Source: CAZFIM01 sp964519615 (GTDB lineage Bacteria; Chloroflexota; Dehalococcoidia; GIF9; UBA5629). From it: 64,000 nt of DNA. Location of the stretch: the NCBI GenBank assembly GCA_964519615.1, contig CAZFIM010000003.1, positions 1-64,000 on the forward strand, read 5' to 3'. Numbering within the stretch: position 1 is the first letter of the stretch; each line of letters begins with the position of its first letter. Positions 1-7,886 of the stretch are shown here, piece by piece. The notes below the pieces were generated by a model. That model made no database searches. It was given only the letters and a program-made list of their open reading frames with translations, and was not told the DNA's origin. The position numbers and the translations under genes were made by a program.

Positions 1-9
1 TCTTCATAA

Positions 10-28
10 TGACACTATTGTAGTGTCA
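10..28. promoter_or_regulatory. Perfect 8-bp inverted repeat, operator-like
   Basis: The arms TGACACTA and TAGTGTCA are exact reverse complements separated by TTG. No T-run follows on either strand, so it looks like a dimeric regulator site rather than a terminator. It lies about 80 bp past the end of the efflux operon and may serve a gene to the left of the window. The binding protein is unknown. Confidence 0.45.
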
Positions 29-110
29 CTAATCTATCTGAACTAGTACACAGCACAACAGCCCTATGTAATTAACGACAGCTTGCCGCAATCATATAAA
101 AAACCCATCA

Positions 111-509
111 CTAAGGAACAGTACTATCGGAAGTGCTCGATTCAAGATATCCGCCTCTGTTATCTCTTCCACCGACTAAATCTCCGGTGAGGTAGAACGG
201 TGCAAAAACACTGGCCAGAAAAAGGATTGTGATTATAGCCAGCATGACCTTTGATGCCATCCTGAAATACTTCTGAGCGGCAGCCTTTATCCAGCCCCAG
301 TGGAGGATGAGATGAGTGAGGATCACAATCATAAACAAAACAGATGCTGCCCAATGAAGGCATCCCCAGGTATAATGCGTCAGTCCGAGTATAGCGGCAT
401 CAGCCGCTGCATGGGAAAAGCGGTGCAGCAGTATTCCTGTGAATATCTGGCCCATTAAGATGACGAACAGGATTATGTTCGCAATAAAATTTGCGGTGAT
501 TTTTTTCAT
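111..509 (-). CDS. DUF4405-like small membrane protein (cytochrome b-like fold)
   Basis: This 132-residue protein has three hydrophobic segments (about residues 7-28, 47-70 and 86-108). Several histidines sit at membrane edges (HRFSH after TM1, LHW and LHW around TM2). That histidine-flanked pattern matches the DUF4405 family, whose members are thought to be small haem-binding or cytochrome b-like membrane proteins; no reaction is established. AGGAGG lies about 9 nt before the ATG and fixes the start. It is the last gene of a minus-strand run behind the TetR, MFS and methyltransferase genes, 45 bp after the methyltransferase. The tail after TM3 is polar and Ser/Thr-rich. Family assignment is fairly sure, function unknown. 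Confidence 0.75.
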   Translation of the reverse strand: MKKITANFIANIILFVILMGQIFTGILLHRFSHAAADAAILGLTHYTWGCLHWAASVLFMIVILTHLILHWGWIKAAAQKYFRMASKVMLAIITILFLASVFAPFYLTGDLVGGRDNRGGYLESSTSDSTVP

Positions 510-554
510 GGTAATTGCCCTCCTTTTTACACTCTCCGTTTAACACGATCATTT

Positions 555-1130
555 TCACGTATTCTCTCCTCTGGTGAATATAAAGACACGTCCTTTTACC
601 GCAGTTTTAGTAAAACCATCTCTCTCCACTTCCTCTACCAGTTTCTCGTCAGAGCCGCACGTTTTCTCAAAAGCCAGCACTCCTCCGGCTTTAATGATAT
701 GGTGCATCGCTGTAACCAGATTATCCAGTCCGCCGGCAATATAACGCAGACCGAATACAAAGGCCAGATCTATACTGCCGTCATGCAAGCCGCACTCCGC
801 GGCATTGCCCGTAATAGTCCTTATATTGGTCATTCCGGCTCTTTTCATTTTTTCTTCTACCCTTTTTACTGCCCGTGGATTAACATCAACTGCGTAGCAC
901 ATTCCATTTTCCCCAATGATTTTAGCTGCCGGGATGGTAAAGAACCCAGGGCCACACCCTACCTCCAGCACCTTCTGTCCCGGTTTCAGTCCCGCTGCCG
1001 CAAGCAAATGATAGGGATTTTTGATGAGCGTCAGCAGAGGATTATCATGCATAATGCGTATCATCCAGAAAGCCGCCCTCGATGTATGAAGGTCATTTTT
1101 ACCACGTCCGGTTTTGATTTCATTATTCAT
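555..1130 (-). CDS. SAM-dependent class I methyltransferase
   Basis: This 191-residue cytosolic protein has a Rossmann methyltransferase core. Motif I is VLEVGCGPGFFT (about residues 55-66), an acidic strand end AVDVNP follows (motif II), and NAAECGL then DLAFVF represent motifs III and IV. The N-terminus has the FWMIRIMHDNP type seen in methyltransferases annotated as UbiE/type 11. The substrate cannot be read from sequence. It begins 34 bp after the MFS transporter stop and is probably co-transcribed with it. It may modify the compound exported by the pump or be a general small-molecule methylase; both are inference. Confidence 0.85.
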   Translation of the reverse strand: MNNEIKTGRGKNDLHTSRAAFWMIRIMHDNPLLTLIKNPYHLLAAAGLKPGQKVLEVGCGPGFFTIPAAKIIGENGMCYAVDVNPRAVKRVEEKMKRAGMTNIRTITGNAAECGLHDGSIDLAFVFGLRYIAGGLDNLVTAMHHIIKAGGVLAFEKTCGSDEKLVEEVERDGFTKTAVKGRVFIFTRGENT

Positions 1131-1164
1131 TGTCTTTCTCTCTTTTCTGTTACTTCGTAAACGG

Positions 1165-2709
1165 TTATTCCTTATCCGGCCGTATTTCCCTGGGCGGCAT
1201 AAGCTTCAGCATCAATATGGCGCCGGCCACACCGATAACACTTATAATCAGCAGTACCGCCTGCCATCCTTCCATAAAACTACCGCCGGCAACCTGTAAC
1301 AGACCTTGCCATACGCCGTCCGGCAGCATCGATGCCGCAGCTTGCGCTGCTCCTATCGATGTTTGCGCGGCGCAAGATGCTTCAGCCGGCAGTGAGGGGA
1401 AAGCCTTTAATGCCTCTGCCATCCCGGACTGGTAGATACTACTTAACGCTGAGCCAAGGGCAGCCACCCCCACAGCACCTCCCACCTGGAACGAAACATT
1501 GCCGATGGCCGAGCCTGCACCGGCACGGGCTTTCGTGACCGCGCCCAGAACTGCGTTGAGGGACGGCGTCATGATATTACCCATAAAATAGCTTATAGCG
1601 AACAACAGTACGCCTATCTGCCAGTAAGAAGTATCTACCCTCCAGAAAGCGATCAACGGAGCAAACACCGCCATTCCCAGAAAGCCGGAGGCCACTACAG
1701 CTTTCGTTCCCCACTTGCCCACAATGCGGTTGCTCGACATCGAGCCGAATGCGTAGCCGAAGGCAAGGGGAAGGAAGCGTACGCCAGTCTCCAACGCAGA
1801 GTAGCCTTTGACGAACTGCATGTACATGGTAAAAGCGAAGAGTAGTCCGAACATAGCCACCGTCATCACGGCGATGCCAGCTGAGCCCGCCGAAAGACGC
1901 GCATTGCTAAAAAGCTTAAGGTCCAGCATAGGAGTATCAGCCCTGCGCTCTCTGAGAATGAATAGGAAACCGGCGATAACAGCTCCGGCCAGAGAGCCCA
2001 GCACTCCGGCGTTTGTCCATCCCCAGTCACTGCCCTTGATAAGCCCAAATACCAATAAAAAGAGTGTGGCGGCGGAAAGTAGTGTCCCCGCTATATCCAG
2101 ACGGCGAGGATGAGGATCACGGCTGTCCGGTATCAGGAAAAATCCGGCAGCTATCGCTACAACAACGATGGGAATATTGATAAAGAAGATGGCATTCCAC
2201 GTGAAATGCTCCAGCAGCAGACCGCCGAGAAGCGGCCCCAGAGCAACCCCGATCCCATTCATCGCCCCCCACATACCGATAGCCTTGCCACGCTCTTCAG
2301 GCGGAAAGATATTGGTAATGATTGCCAGCGTTGCCGGCATAATCATAGCGGCTCCTATCCCCATAAACACGCGCGCCGCTATCACATTATCGGCAGAACA
2401 GGCTAACACGGCACCAAGACTGGCCAGACCGAAAACAATCATACCGATACGCAGTATAACCGCCCTGCCGATGCGGTCACCGAGCGTTCCCATTGTAAGC
2501 AGAAGAGTAGCAAAGGCCAGAATATAAGCATCAACCATCCACTGTAGTTGAGAGAGGGTGGCACCCAATTCAAGCTGTAAGGTCGGCAGGGCGACATTGA
2601 GGATGGTGTGGTCTATAACCACGATCAGAATAGCCAGCGCCAGCACCAGGAATGTCCACCATCTACGCTTGTATATCCGTGCCTCACCGGCTACTGCTGC
2701 TTGCTTCAT
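1165..2709 (-). CDS. MFS multidrug efflux transporter, DHA2 (EmrB/QacA) family, 14 TM
   Basis: The 514-residue protein is a proton-driven drug exporter of the 14-helix DHA2 branch. Evidence is the length, about 14 hydrophobic segments, the loop 2-3 motif GDRIGR after GTLG (motif A), the D-x-T motif in TM1 (VVIDHTILNVALPTL) and the motif C region GIGVALGPLLGG. An AGGAGG stands 11 nt before the ATG. It follows the tetR gene by 92 bp; that gap holds a TATAAT-like -10 and a TTACTAA half-site shared with the tetR promoter, so repression by that TetR is likely. Drug specificity cannot be inferred. The methyltransferase and DUF4405 genes follow in the same direction. Confidence 0.93.
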   Translation of the reverse strand: MKQAAVAGEARIYKRRWWTFLVLALAILIVVIDHTILNVALPTLQLELGATLSQLQWMVDAYILAFATLLLTMGTLGDRIGRAVILRIGMIVFGLASLGAVLACSADNVIAARVFMGIGAAMIMPATLAIITNIFPPEERGKAIGMWGAMNGIGVALGPLLGGLLLEHFTWNAIFFINIPIVVVAIAAGFFLIPDSRDPHPRRLDIAGTLLSAATLFLLVFGLIKGSDWGWTNAGVLGSLAGAVIAGFLFILRERRADTPMLDLKLFSNARLSAGSAGIAVMTVAMFGLLFAFTMYMQFVKGYSALETGVRFLPLAFGYAFGSMSSNRIVGKWGTKAVVASGFLGMAVFAPLIAFWRVDTSYWQIGVLLFAISYFMGNIMTPSLNAVLGAVTKARAGAGSAIGNVSFQVGGAVGVAALGSALSSIYQSGMAEALKAFPSLPAEASCAAQTSIGAAQAAASMLPDGVWQGLLQVAGGSFMEGWQAVLLIISVIGVAGAILMLKLMPPREIRPDKE

Positions 2710-2732
2710 TTCAGCTATTTCCTCCTTATTTG

Positions 2733-2746
2733 TTAGTACTTACTAA
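2733..2746 (-). promoter_or_regulatory. Candidate TetR operator before the MFS gene
   Basis: TTAGTACTTACTAA lies between a TATAAT -10 (2758-2763 on the minus strand) and the MFS start. It shares TACTTACTAA with the operator in front of tetR, but the left half-site is 4 bp closer. This suggests the same repressor with variant spacing. Confidence 0.5.
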
Positions 2747-2764
2747 GTTTCCTGATTATTATAT

Positions 2765-2789
2765 AAGGCAGCCGAAAGACGGCAGCCTT
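2765..2789 (-). terminator. GC-rich hairpin between tetR and the MFS gene
   Basis: On the minus strand, AAGGCTGCCG and CGGCTGCCTT pair around a TCTTT loop with one T-T mismatch. It starts 12 nt after the tetR stop. The tail is A/T-rich but not a pure U-run, so it is either a weak terminator or an attenuating hairpin. Confidence 0.35.
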
Positions 2790-2801
2790 GTTTCTAAAAA
2801 A

Positions 2802-3428
2802 CTATGCTTTTTTAAGTCCGCCCAAATAGATGGTGACCAATGTATTAACCACTTCTTCATCGGGATAAGAGAGACTGGGGCCCGATATGGCCATTGCCTG
2901 ATCGGCCAGATACATAAATATTGCTTCTACGAAAATGCGAGCTGCGATCTCGGCATTGGTCTTTATATAGATTCCTGCATCAATTCTCTTTTCAATATAT
3001 TGTGTTATCAAGGTAAGCATGGATGGCCCCGTTTCATCAGCACGGGCCAGCTCACCGAAATGCCCGCCCTCAAGTGAGCTAAAAAGTGCCAGCTTCATAA
3101 TCCTGGGGTCGTCCCGGTTATGTTTTATGAAGTGCAGCGCTATCTCTGTAAAGAAGTTGATATCATCAGCTTCAAGCAAGCGTTTTTTCAGCTCCCCAGT
3201 AACCGGATGGGAGTGAAAAAGAGATGCCAGTGCAGCTTTAATCAGACCCTCCTTAGTTTTGAAGTGCTGAAAGATAAGCGTTTCGCTGATGCCCGCCGCA
3301 TCAGCAATTTCCCGGGTACGGGTACCAGCGAAGCCCTTCTCTGCAAAAAGGGTTAATGCCGCATCAATGATCTGCAACCTTCTATCATCGCCGCTGAGGC
3401 GTTCTCTTCCCTGCTCTACTGCCGTCAT
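2802..3428 (-). CDS. TetR/AcrR-family transcriptional repressor
   Basis: The 208-residue protein has an N-terminal TetR helix-turn-helix (about residues 16-62: alpha1 IIDAALTLFAEKGF, then TRTREIADAAGISETLIFQHF) and a C-terminal all-helical ligand and dimer domain. It most likely represses itself and the downstream efflux operon and is released by a pump substrate. A consensus promoter (TTGACA, 17 bp, TATAAT) precedes it, and an inverted repeat covers the expected +1 region, a standard autorepression layout. The ligand is unknown. The Shine-Dalgarno before the ATG is weak. Confidence 0.93.
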   Translation of the reverse strand: MTAVEQGRERLSGDDRRLQIIDAALTLFAEKGFAGTRTREIADAAGISETLIFQHFKTKEGLIKAALASLFHSHPVTGELKKRLLEADDINFFTEIALHFIKHNRDDPRIMKLALFSSLEGGHFGELARADETGPSMLTLITQYIEKRIDAGIYIKTNAEIAARIFVEAIFMYLADQAMAISGPSLSYPDEEVVNTLVTIYLGGLKKA

Positions 3429-3444
3429 TACATATCACTTTTTA

Positions 3445-3462
3445 TTAGTAATTACTTACTAA
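3445..3462 (-). promoter_or_regulatory. TetR operator (inverted repeat) at the tetR start site
   Basis: TTAGTAA and TTACTAA form a perfect 7-bp inverted repeat with a TTAC spacer. The site sits directly downstream of the tetR -10 box, so bound protein would cover the start of transcription. A related site precedes the MFS gene. Confidence 0.7.
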
Positions 3463-3463
3463 T

Positions 3464-3492
3464 ATTATAACGGCATAACAACTCTCTGTCAA
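3464..3492 (-). promoter_or_regulatory. Consensus promoter of tetR
   Basis: Read on the minus strand: TTGACA (3487-3492), a 17-bp spacer, then TATAAT (3464-3469). Both hexamers are perfect sigma-70 matches. The transcription start falls near 3457, inside the inverted repeat. Confidence 0.75.
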
Positions 3493-3544
3493 CATGTTTT
3501 CGGTTTTTCCGTACTCCACTTGCCCAGACCAGAACAGCATTTAT

Positions 3545-4384
3545 TTAGTGGTCGCCTATTATCGAAGCCACTATCGAACCCGGGCCCGCATGCGTGCCAC
3601 ACACAGGCGTGAGCGGCCAGATATGCATCTGCTCCCGCGGGAAGAATTTTGATACACGATCTGCGAGTGCTTCCACATTCGGCTTATTGTCAGTGTATTG
3701 CAGTGCCAGTGAGTTTATCTTTTTAAAACTGCCGATATATTCATAAAGGTGCTCCAGTACTTTGGCATGTGAGCGTACCCTGCCGATGGGTTGAAACGTA
3801 CCGCGCGATTCAAGTATGGGCTTAATATTGAGCAGCGAGCCCATCAATGCCTGTACCCTGCCGATCCTGCCGCCTTTATGCAGGTATTCCAGGGTATTAA
3901 GGCAGATTCGCACATAGCATCTGGGGACATCTCTCTTTACCGTTTCAATAATCTTATCCAGTGTTTCTCCGGCCCTTACAGCTTTCAGCGCCTCAAGCAC
4001 AATCAACCCCACTCCTCCAGCAACACCGAGCGTCTCGATAACCTCAATACGAACGCTCTTTTTCTGAACCGCCTCCTTTGCTTTTACGGCAGCATCATAG
4101 GTAACACTGAGGCCGGACGACAAAACGATGCACAAAATTTCATCTGTTTTCTCTGCCAGACGGTTGTATGCCTGGGCAAACGGACCCGGGGTCACCGCGC
4201 TGGTCGTCGGAATTTGCGGGCTTGTTTTGAGCCGTTTATAAAATTCCTCCGGCAGAATGTCCACCCCGTCAGTGTATGTCTTGTCACCGAAAGCGATCTC
4301 ATGCGGCAGTACAGTTATTCCCAGCTCTTTTGCCAGCTCCTGAGAAATATCAGAACTCGATGTGGTTACTATCTCAATACTCAT
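3545..4384 (-). CDS. DegV-family fatty-acid-binding protein
   Basis: The 279-residue protein carries DegV family hallmarks: an N-terminal IVTTSSSDIS segment, TTSAVTPGPF (the family T-S-P lipid head-group region), LSSGLSVTYDAA, and the LNTLEYLHKGGRIGR motif near residue 175. Family members bind a fatty acid in a two-domain fold, and some act as FakB subunits delivering it to the kinase FakA. No fakA lies nearby, so the role here is open. AGGAGAAAGG precedes the ATG, and TTGCTA-17-TATAAT lies upstream. It stands as a single gene. Confidence 0.92.
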   Translation of the reverse strand: MSIEIVTTSSSDISQELAKELGITVLPHEIAFGDKTYTDGVDILPEEFYKRLKTSPQIPTTSAVTPGPFAQAYNRLAEKTDEILCIVLSSGLSVTYDAAVKAKEAVQKKSVRIEVIETLGVAGGVGLIVLEALKAVRAGETLDKIIETVKRDVPRCYVRICLNTLEYLHKGGRIGRVQALMGSLLNIKPILESRGTFQPIGRVRSHAKVLEHLYEYIGSFKKINSLALQYTDNKPNVEALADRVSKFFPREQMHIWPLTPVCGTHAGPGSIVASIIGDH

Positions 4385-4430
4385 GCCTTTCTCCTGTCTG
4401 TTTTACTGAACGAGAATTACTGAAAAACAG

Positions 4431-4459
4431 ATTATAATGGTAGCAAGACAGATTAGCAA
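4431..4459 (-). promoter_or_regulatory. Promoter of the DegV gene
   Basis: Minus-strand TTGCTA (4454-4459), 17-bp spacer, perfect TATAAT (4431-4436). It lies 47 bp before the DegV start codon. Confidence 0.55.
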
Positions 4460-4512
4460 TAGGTTGGGTTAACAATAATACTGCATAACGTGCAGTCAGC
4501 TTGACTAAATAA

Positions 4513-5667
4513 TTAGAATAGATTCCTTACTATATCCGTCCCGGCAACGATAGTGCCTATTGTACTTCCGATATTGGCCATAATCACAACCAGAAGTGCT
4601 TTTAAAAACCGGTTTTTATAGAAGCGTTTAAAACTGAAAATATCTTTTGAAATATTATTGATATCCTGAACCGTAGGTTTTCTTATCCACGCTTCCACAA
4701 GGCCGGACAGCCATCCGCAGGCAAGCCATGGGTTCAAGGAGGTAAAAGGAGCAGCAACGAGAGATGTGAGGATACTTAGAGGATGTGCCAGTGCCAGTGC
4801 GGTAAAAAGTGCTGCCAGCACGCTGTTCCACAATACCCAGGATGAGAGTAACTGCAAACCTGTGTTAATATTCACGGCAAAACCGTAAATGAAAAGCCCC
4901 ACGATAACGAGAGGGACAGCACAGCCGATGATTTTAACTACGGGATTCCCAGGAGGTATATAGGTTATTTTTTGGATATCCTGTGTCTTGAATATTTCCT
5001 TCTCCACTCCCGGCACATGCGCGCCGCCGAGGACGGCAATAACCTTGTTACCGCAAGCCTCTTTAATTTTATATGCTAAATACTGATCGCGCTCGCCGAT
5101 CAATATTTCACCGATTTTTGGAAATTTCTTGCGCACGTCTGCAACAGCGGCCTCCAGAGTATCCTTCTTCAACAGTTCATTTATATCTTCACCGGTGATT
5201 TTTTGATCTGAGCCAATAGAAAAGAGCAGGCTGAAAAACAGCTTGCATTTTTCCCAGAAACTCAAACAGCGCCAAAGACGAAGAAACGTTGTCTGAATAT
5301 TTCGGTCTGCCAGTACCAGTCCGGCACCCGTTTCCCGGGCGCTTTCTATACCTTGCAGCATTTCCTGACCTACCACGACATTTAGTTGTCCGGCAATTTT
5401 TTTTTGGTAGGAGCTTAAAATAAGATTGGCCAAAAGAAACCCTGTTCTTTTTGATTTAATGACCTGAATAATATCAGTATTTTCCCACGCCTTTGGATTG
5501 AGTATGTTCCGGTAGCGCCCTTCATCGAGTTCAACGCACACGCTATCAGGCTTTTCTCTCTCGATAACGCTTTTTACCAGCTCGGCACTTTGCTCTGAAA
5601 CGTGAGCGGTCGCAATCAGAATAATCTCTTTGCCCTGAAAATTGACCCTGACGACATTTTCTTCCAT
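4513..5667 (-). CDS. TraB/PrgY-family membrane protein
   Basis: This 384-residue protein has an N-terminal TraB domain (about residues 1-230) with the family's conserved clusters: IATAHVSEQS, VCVELDEGRY, LVLADRN, GERDQYLA and VLGGAHVPG. Three or four transmembrane segments follow, around residues 246-270, 275-335 and 357-380. PrgY lowers pheromone activity in enterococci, and a metalloprotease-like mechanism (Tiki/TraB fold) has been proposed for the family; the conserved His and Glu fit that. Its substrate is unknown. It is monocistronic and divergent from the TPR gene. Confidence 0.88.
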   Translation of the reverse strand: MEENVVRVNFQGKEIILIATAHVSEQSAELVKSVIEREKPDSVCVELDEGRYRNILNPKAWENTDIIQVIKSKRTGFLLANLILSSYQKKIAGQLNVVVGQEMLQGIESARETGAGLVLADRNIQTTFLRLWRCLSFWEKCKLFFSLLFSIGSDQKITGEDINELLKKDTLEAAVADVRKKFPKIGEILIGERDQYLAYKIKEACGNKVIAVLGGAHVPGVEKEIFKTQDIQKITYIPPGNPVVKIIGCAVPLVIVGLFIYGFAVNINTGLQLLSSWVLWNSVLAALFTALALAHPLSILTSLVAAPFTSLNPWLACGWLSGLVEAWIRKPTVQDINNISKDIFSFKRFYKNRFLKALLVVIMANIGSTIGTIVAGTDIVRNLF

Positions 5668-6061
5668 ATCTATTTCTAAAGCCCTTAGCCGCTCATAGTA
5701 TAAACGGCAGTTTATTGAATATCCATATATAATCCCGGGCAGTCACTCAGCAAAAGCGACCCATTACTATCACACCACCCGCCAGCCCCGGTTACCGCAC
5801 CTCTCATTTGTGGGCGATTATACCACATGCACGTTGTTATTATTGAAAAATGACAGGTAATAGATTTTTCTCACCTGGAAACCAAATAAAGTATCCGGTA
5901 AAAGTCCTGTTATTAAAGTCACCCGGCCGCGATCATACCGATTATTTCACGCACATGGCAAAGCTAAAGAGCGGTATTTTTACATTTTACATAGGCATAT
6001 TCAATATTGTCTCCGTTCCACAGGTTACCTATAATGATGTCAGAGAATAACAGCCGTATAC
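5668..6061. other. Divergent intergenic region (394 bp)
   Basis: This holds upstream sequence for the TraB gene (minus) and the TPR gene (plus). The plus-strand promoter at 6007-6035 is clear. No convincing gene, structured RNA or repeat was seen in the rest; a short reading frame at 5850-6050 has no ribosome site and no recognisable product. Confidence 0.5.
6007..6035 (+). promoter_or_regulatory. Promoter of the TPR/IPT gene
   Basis: TTGTCT (6007-6012), 17-bp spacer, perfect TATAAT (6030-6035). The start of transcription would be near 6042, leaving a leader of about 30 nt before the ATG at 6074. Confidence 0.55.
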
Positions 6062-6073
6062 TTGAAGGAAGAG

Positions 6074-7738
6074 ATGCAACTGTTTACTAAATTCACTATT
6101 CTCCTGCTGGCCTGTATTACTCTGATCCCTCCCGTACAGTGCGGCGGAGGTAAGCCTCCAGATACAAGTCCGCAGGAAATTGCCCGGCAGCACATCAGGC
6201 AGGGAGATGAGTATTTTGGGCTCCGAATGTACGATGAGGCAATCATTGAATACTCTGCTGCGTTGGATGTGGACTCAAACCTTGCCCAGACCTACCTGAA
6301 AAGGGGTATAGCTTATCATTTCGGTAAAGAGCTCTACTCGCGCGCTGCCGATGATTATTCCATTGCCATCGCTTTGAACCCCTCCGAAGGCGATGCCTTT
6401 TATTACCGCGGGCTTGCAGCAATAGAAAATGGAGTCTATGAGAAGGCCTTAGTAGATTTTAGTACGGTCATCGAGCTTAAGCCCGAACTGACAATGCCTT
6501 ATTATCTGCGCGCCTGGTGTCACACATACCTTGCGCAATGGGAACTGAACTCCCAACAGTGCTTTTATCAAGTATTGGCCAGCGATAGATATCTGTCTCA
6601 AGCCTACCGCGGAAAGAGCTGGTCGTATGTAAAACAGATGCAGTGGCATTTGTCTTCTGCGCCTGATTTCATTGTCACGTCCCTTCCCGGCTCATTGCAT
6701 GAGGAGAGTTTAACCCTCTCCACTACACCTCTTGAACCGGATACCGCAAAAGGCAAACACCCTGCAATACCTTATATCAAAATGAAGCCTTTGAGCGGGC
6801 CGGTCGGTACCCAACTCTTCATTTACGGATGGGGCTTCCGCGCAAATGAAGATGGTATGACTGTTACCTGGGATGACGAGATAGTAATGGTCAATATTCG
6901 CACCGAGACAGACGGCAGCTTGAGAATCGATGGCAGTCCCGTCCCCGCAGGCAGCCCAATCCATGACAGCACCACCAGAGCGGTCATCTATGTACCGCAG
7001 TCAACACAGGGTACCCACAAACTGGGAGTCTACGGCAGCAGCTTTACACCGAAGGGTATCGTCGAGGATATTGCCTTTGAAGTCATGCCATCAATAGACC
7101 TCTCCACCAGTACACATAGCAAAGGTACACAGGTAACCGTTATCGGCACCGGTTTTGCTGCCGCAGAAGCGGTGACCGTAACCATTGAGGAGACGGGGAT
7201 AACCGCCGAGGCAACTGCGGATGAAAGCGGTAGCTTCGAGCTTGTAGAAGTCTTTGTAGCAGAACAAGAGAGGGAATACAGCCTGAAGGCAGCAGGTAAT
7301 AAAGGCAACACGGCGCAGTCAGCGTTTACTATAGCCTCCAGAAAAATCGTAACGCCCGAGCAGTCACCCGGCACAGAGGAGGTTTACTTAAACCGCGGGT
7401 TTGCCCATTTTAAGAAAGCGCAGTGGGCGCGAGCAATTATTGACCTGGACCTCGCCCGCGAGGACAATCCGAACTTAAACGGAAGCAGTTGGGATAGGGA
7501 ATGGGCGCTGGGCAAGCTTCAGCATTGGGATAAGGCAGCGGCCGATTACAGCCGGATTATCTCACCGGGCACACCAGTGCCTGACAGTCCTGTGTTACCG
7601 CATATTGCTGATGAAATTACGCTTGCTCTGGCAGACTACAGTAGAGCTGCCGAACTTTCGGAGGACCCGGCCTTTAAAGATAAAGCACGCGGCGCGGCAT
7701 CTTTTATACAGGAATGGAGCATATCGGCAAGTAAATAA
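6074..7738 (+). CDS. Exported TPR protein with Ig-like (IPT/TIG-type) midsection
   Basis: I place the start at ATG 6074, with AAGGA 4 nt upstream; a TTG at 6062 is also in frame. The product is about 554 residues with an N-terminal signal sequence (hydrophobic residues 6-18) ending PPVQC, a poor lipobox. Residues about 32-170 form TPR repeats (QGDEYFGLRMYDEAIIEYSA, then ...YHFGKELYSRAADDYSIAI, then ...ENGVYEKALVDFST). Residues about 230-420 hold two beta-sandwich modules of IPT/TIG type (SGPVGTQLFIYGWGF, then SKGTQVTVIGTGF). The C-terminus returns to TPR-like helices. It is probably an extracytoplasmic scaffold. TPR flanking IPT on both sides is unusual. No function can be given. Confidence 0.8.
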   Translation: MQLFTKFTILLLACITLIPPVQCGGGKPPDTSPQEIARQHIRQGDEYFGLRMYDEAIIEYSAALDVDSNLAQTYLKRGIAYHFGKELYSRAADDYSIAIALNPSEGDAFYYRGLAAIENGVYEKALVDFSTVIELKPELTMPYYLRAWCHTYLAQWELNSQQCFYQVLASDRYLSQAYRGKSWSYVKQMQWHLSSAPDFIVTSLPGSLHEESLTLSTTPLEPDTAKGKHPAIPYIKMKPLSGPVGTQLFIYGWGFRANEDGMTVTWDDEIVMVNIRTETDGSLRIDGSPVPAGSPIHDSTTRAVIYVPQSTQGTHKLGVYGSSFTPKGIVEDIAFEVMPSIDLSTSTHSKGTQVTVIGTGFAAAEAVTVTIEETGITAEATADESGSFELVEVFVAEQEREYSLKAAGNKGNTAQSAFTIASRKIVTPEQSPGTEEVYLNRGFAHFKKAQWARAIIDLDLAREDNPNLNGSSWDREWALGKLQHWDKAAADYSRIISPGTPVPDSPVLPHIADEITLALADYSRAAELSEDPAFKDKARGAASFIQEWSISASK

Positions 7739-7786
7739 GTTACATTTACAATCATACGTTCATCCCTGTTACCGATATACTCTCCA

Positions 7787-7825
7787 TCTCCACATTATTG
7801 TCAGCATTTCTCCACATTTTCTCCA
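7787..7825 (+). repeat. TCTCCACA motif cluster before the beta-helix gene
   Basis: TCTCCACA occurs at 7787-7794 and again in TCTCCACATTTTCTCCA at 7809-7825. The same 17-bp word, with one mismatch, precedes the Ig-like surface gene at 18815-18831. A TATAAT lies at 7837-7842. It may be an activator site or upstream promoter element common to two envelope genes. Confidence 0.4.
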
Positions 7826-7886
7826 TATATTTCCTCTATAATAAAAAGCGTGGGATAAAATCCATTACCGCTTGTATGGAAAAAAT

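Noticed and set aside
5850..6050. Short frame in the TraB/TPR intergenic region
   Set aside because: No ribosome site, and the TPR promoter runs through its end.
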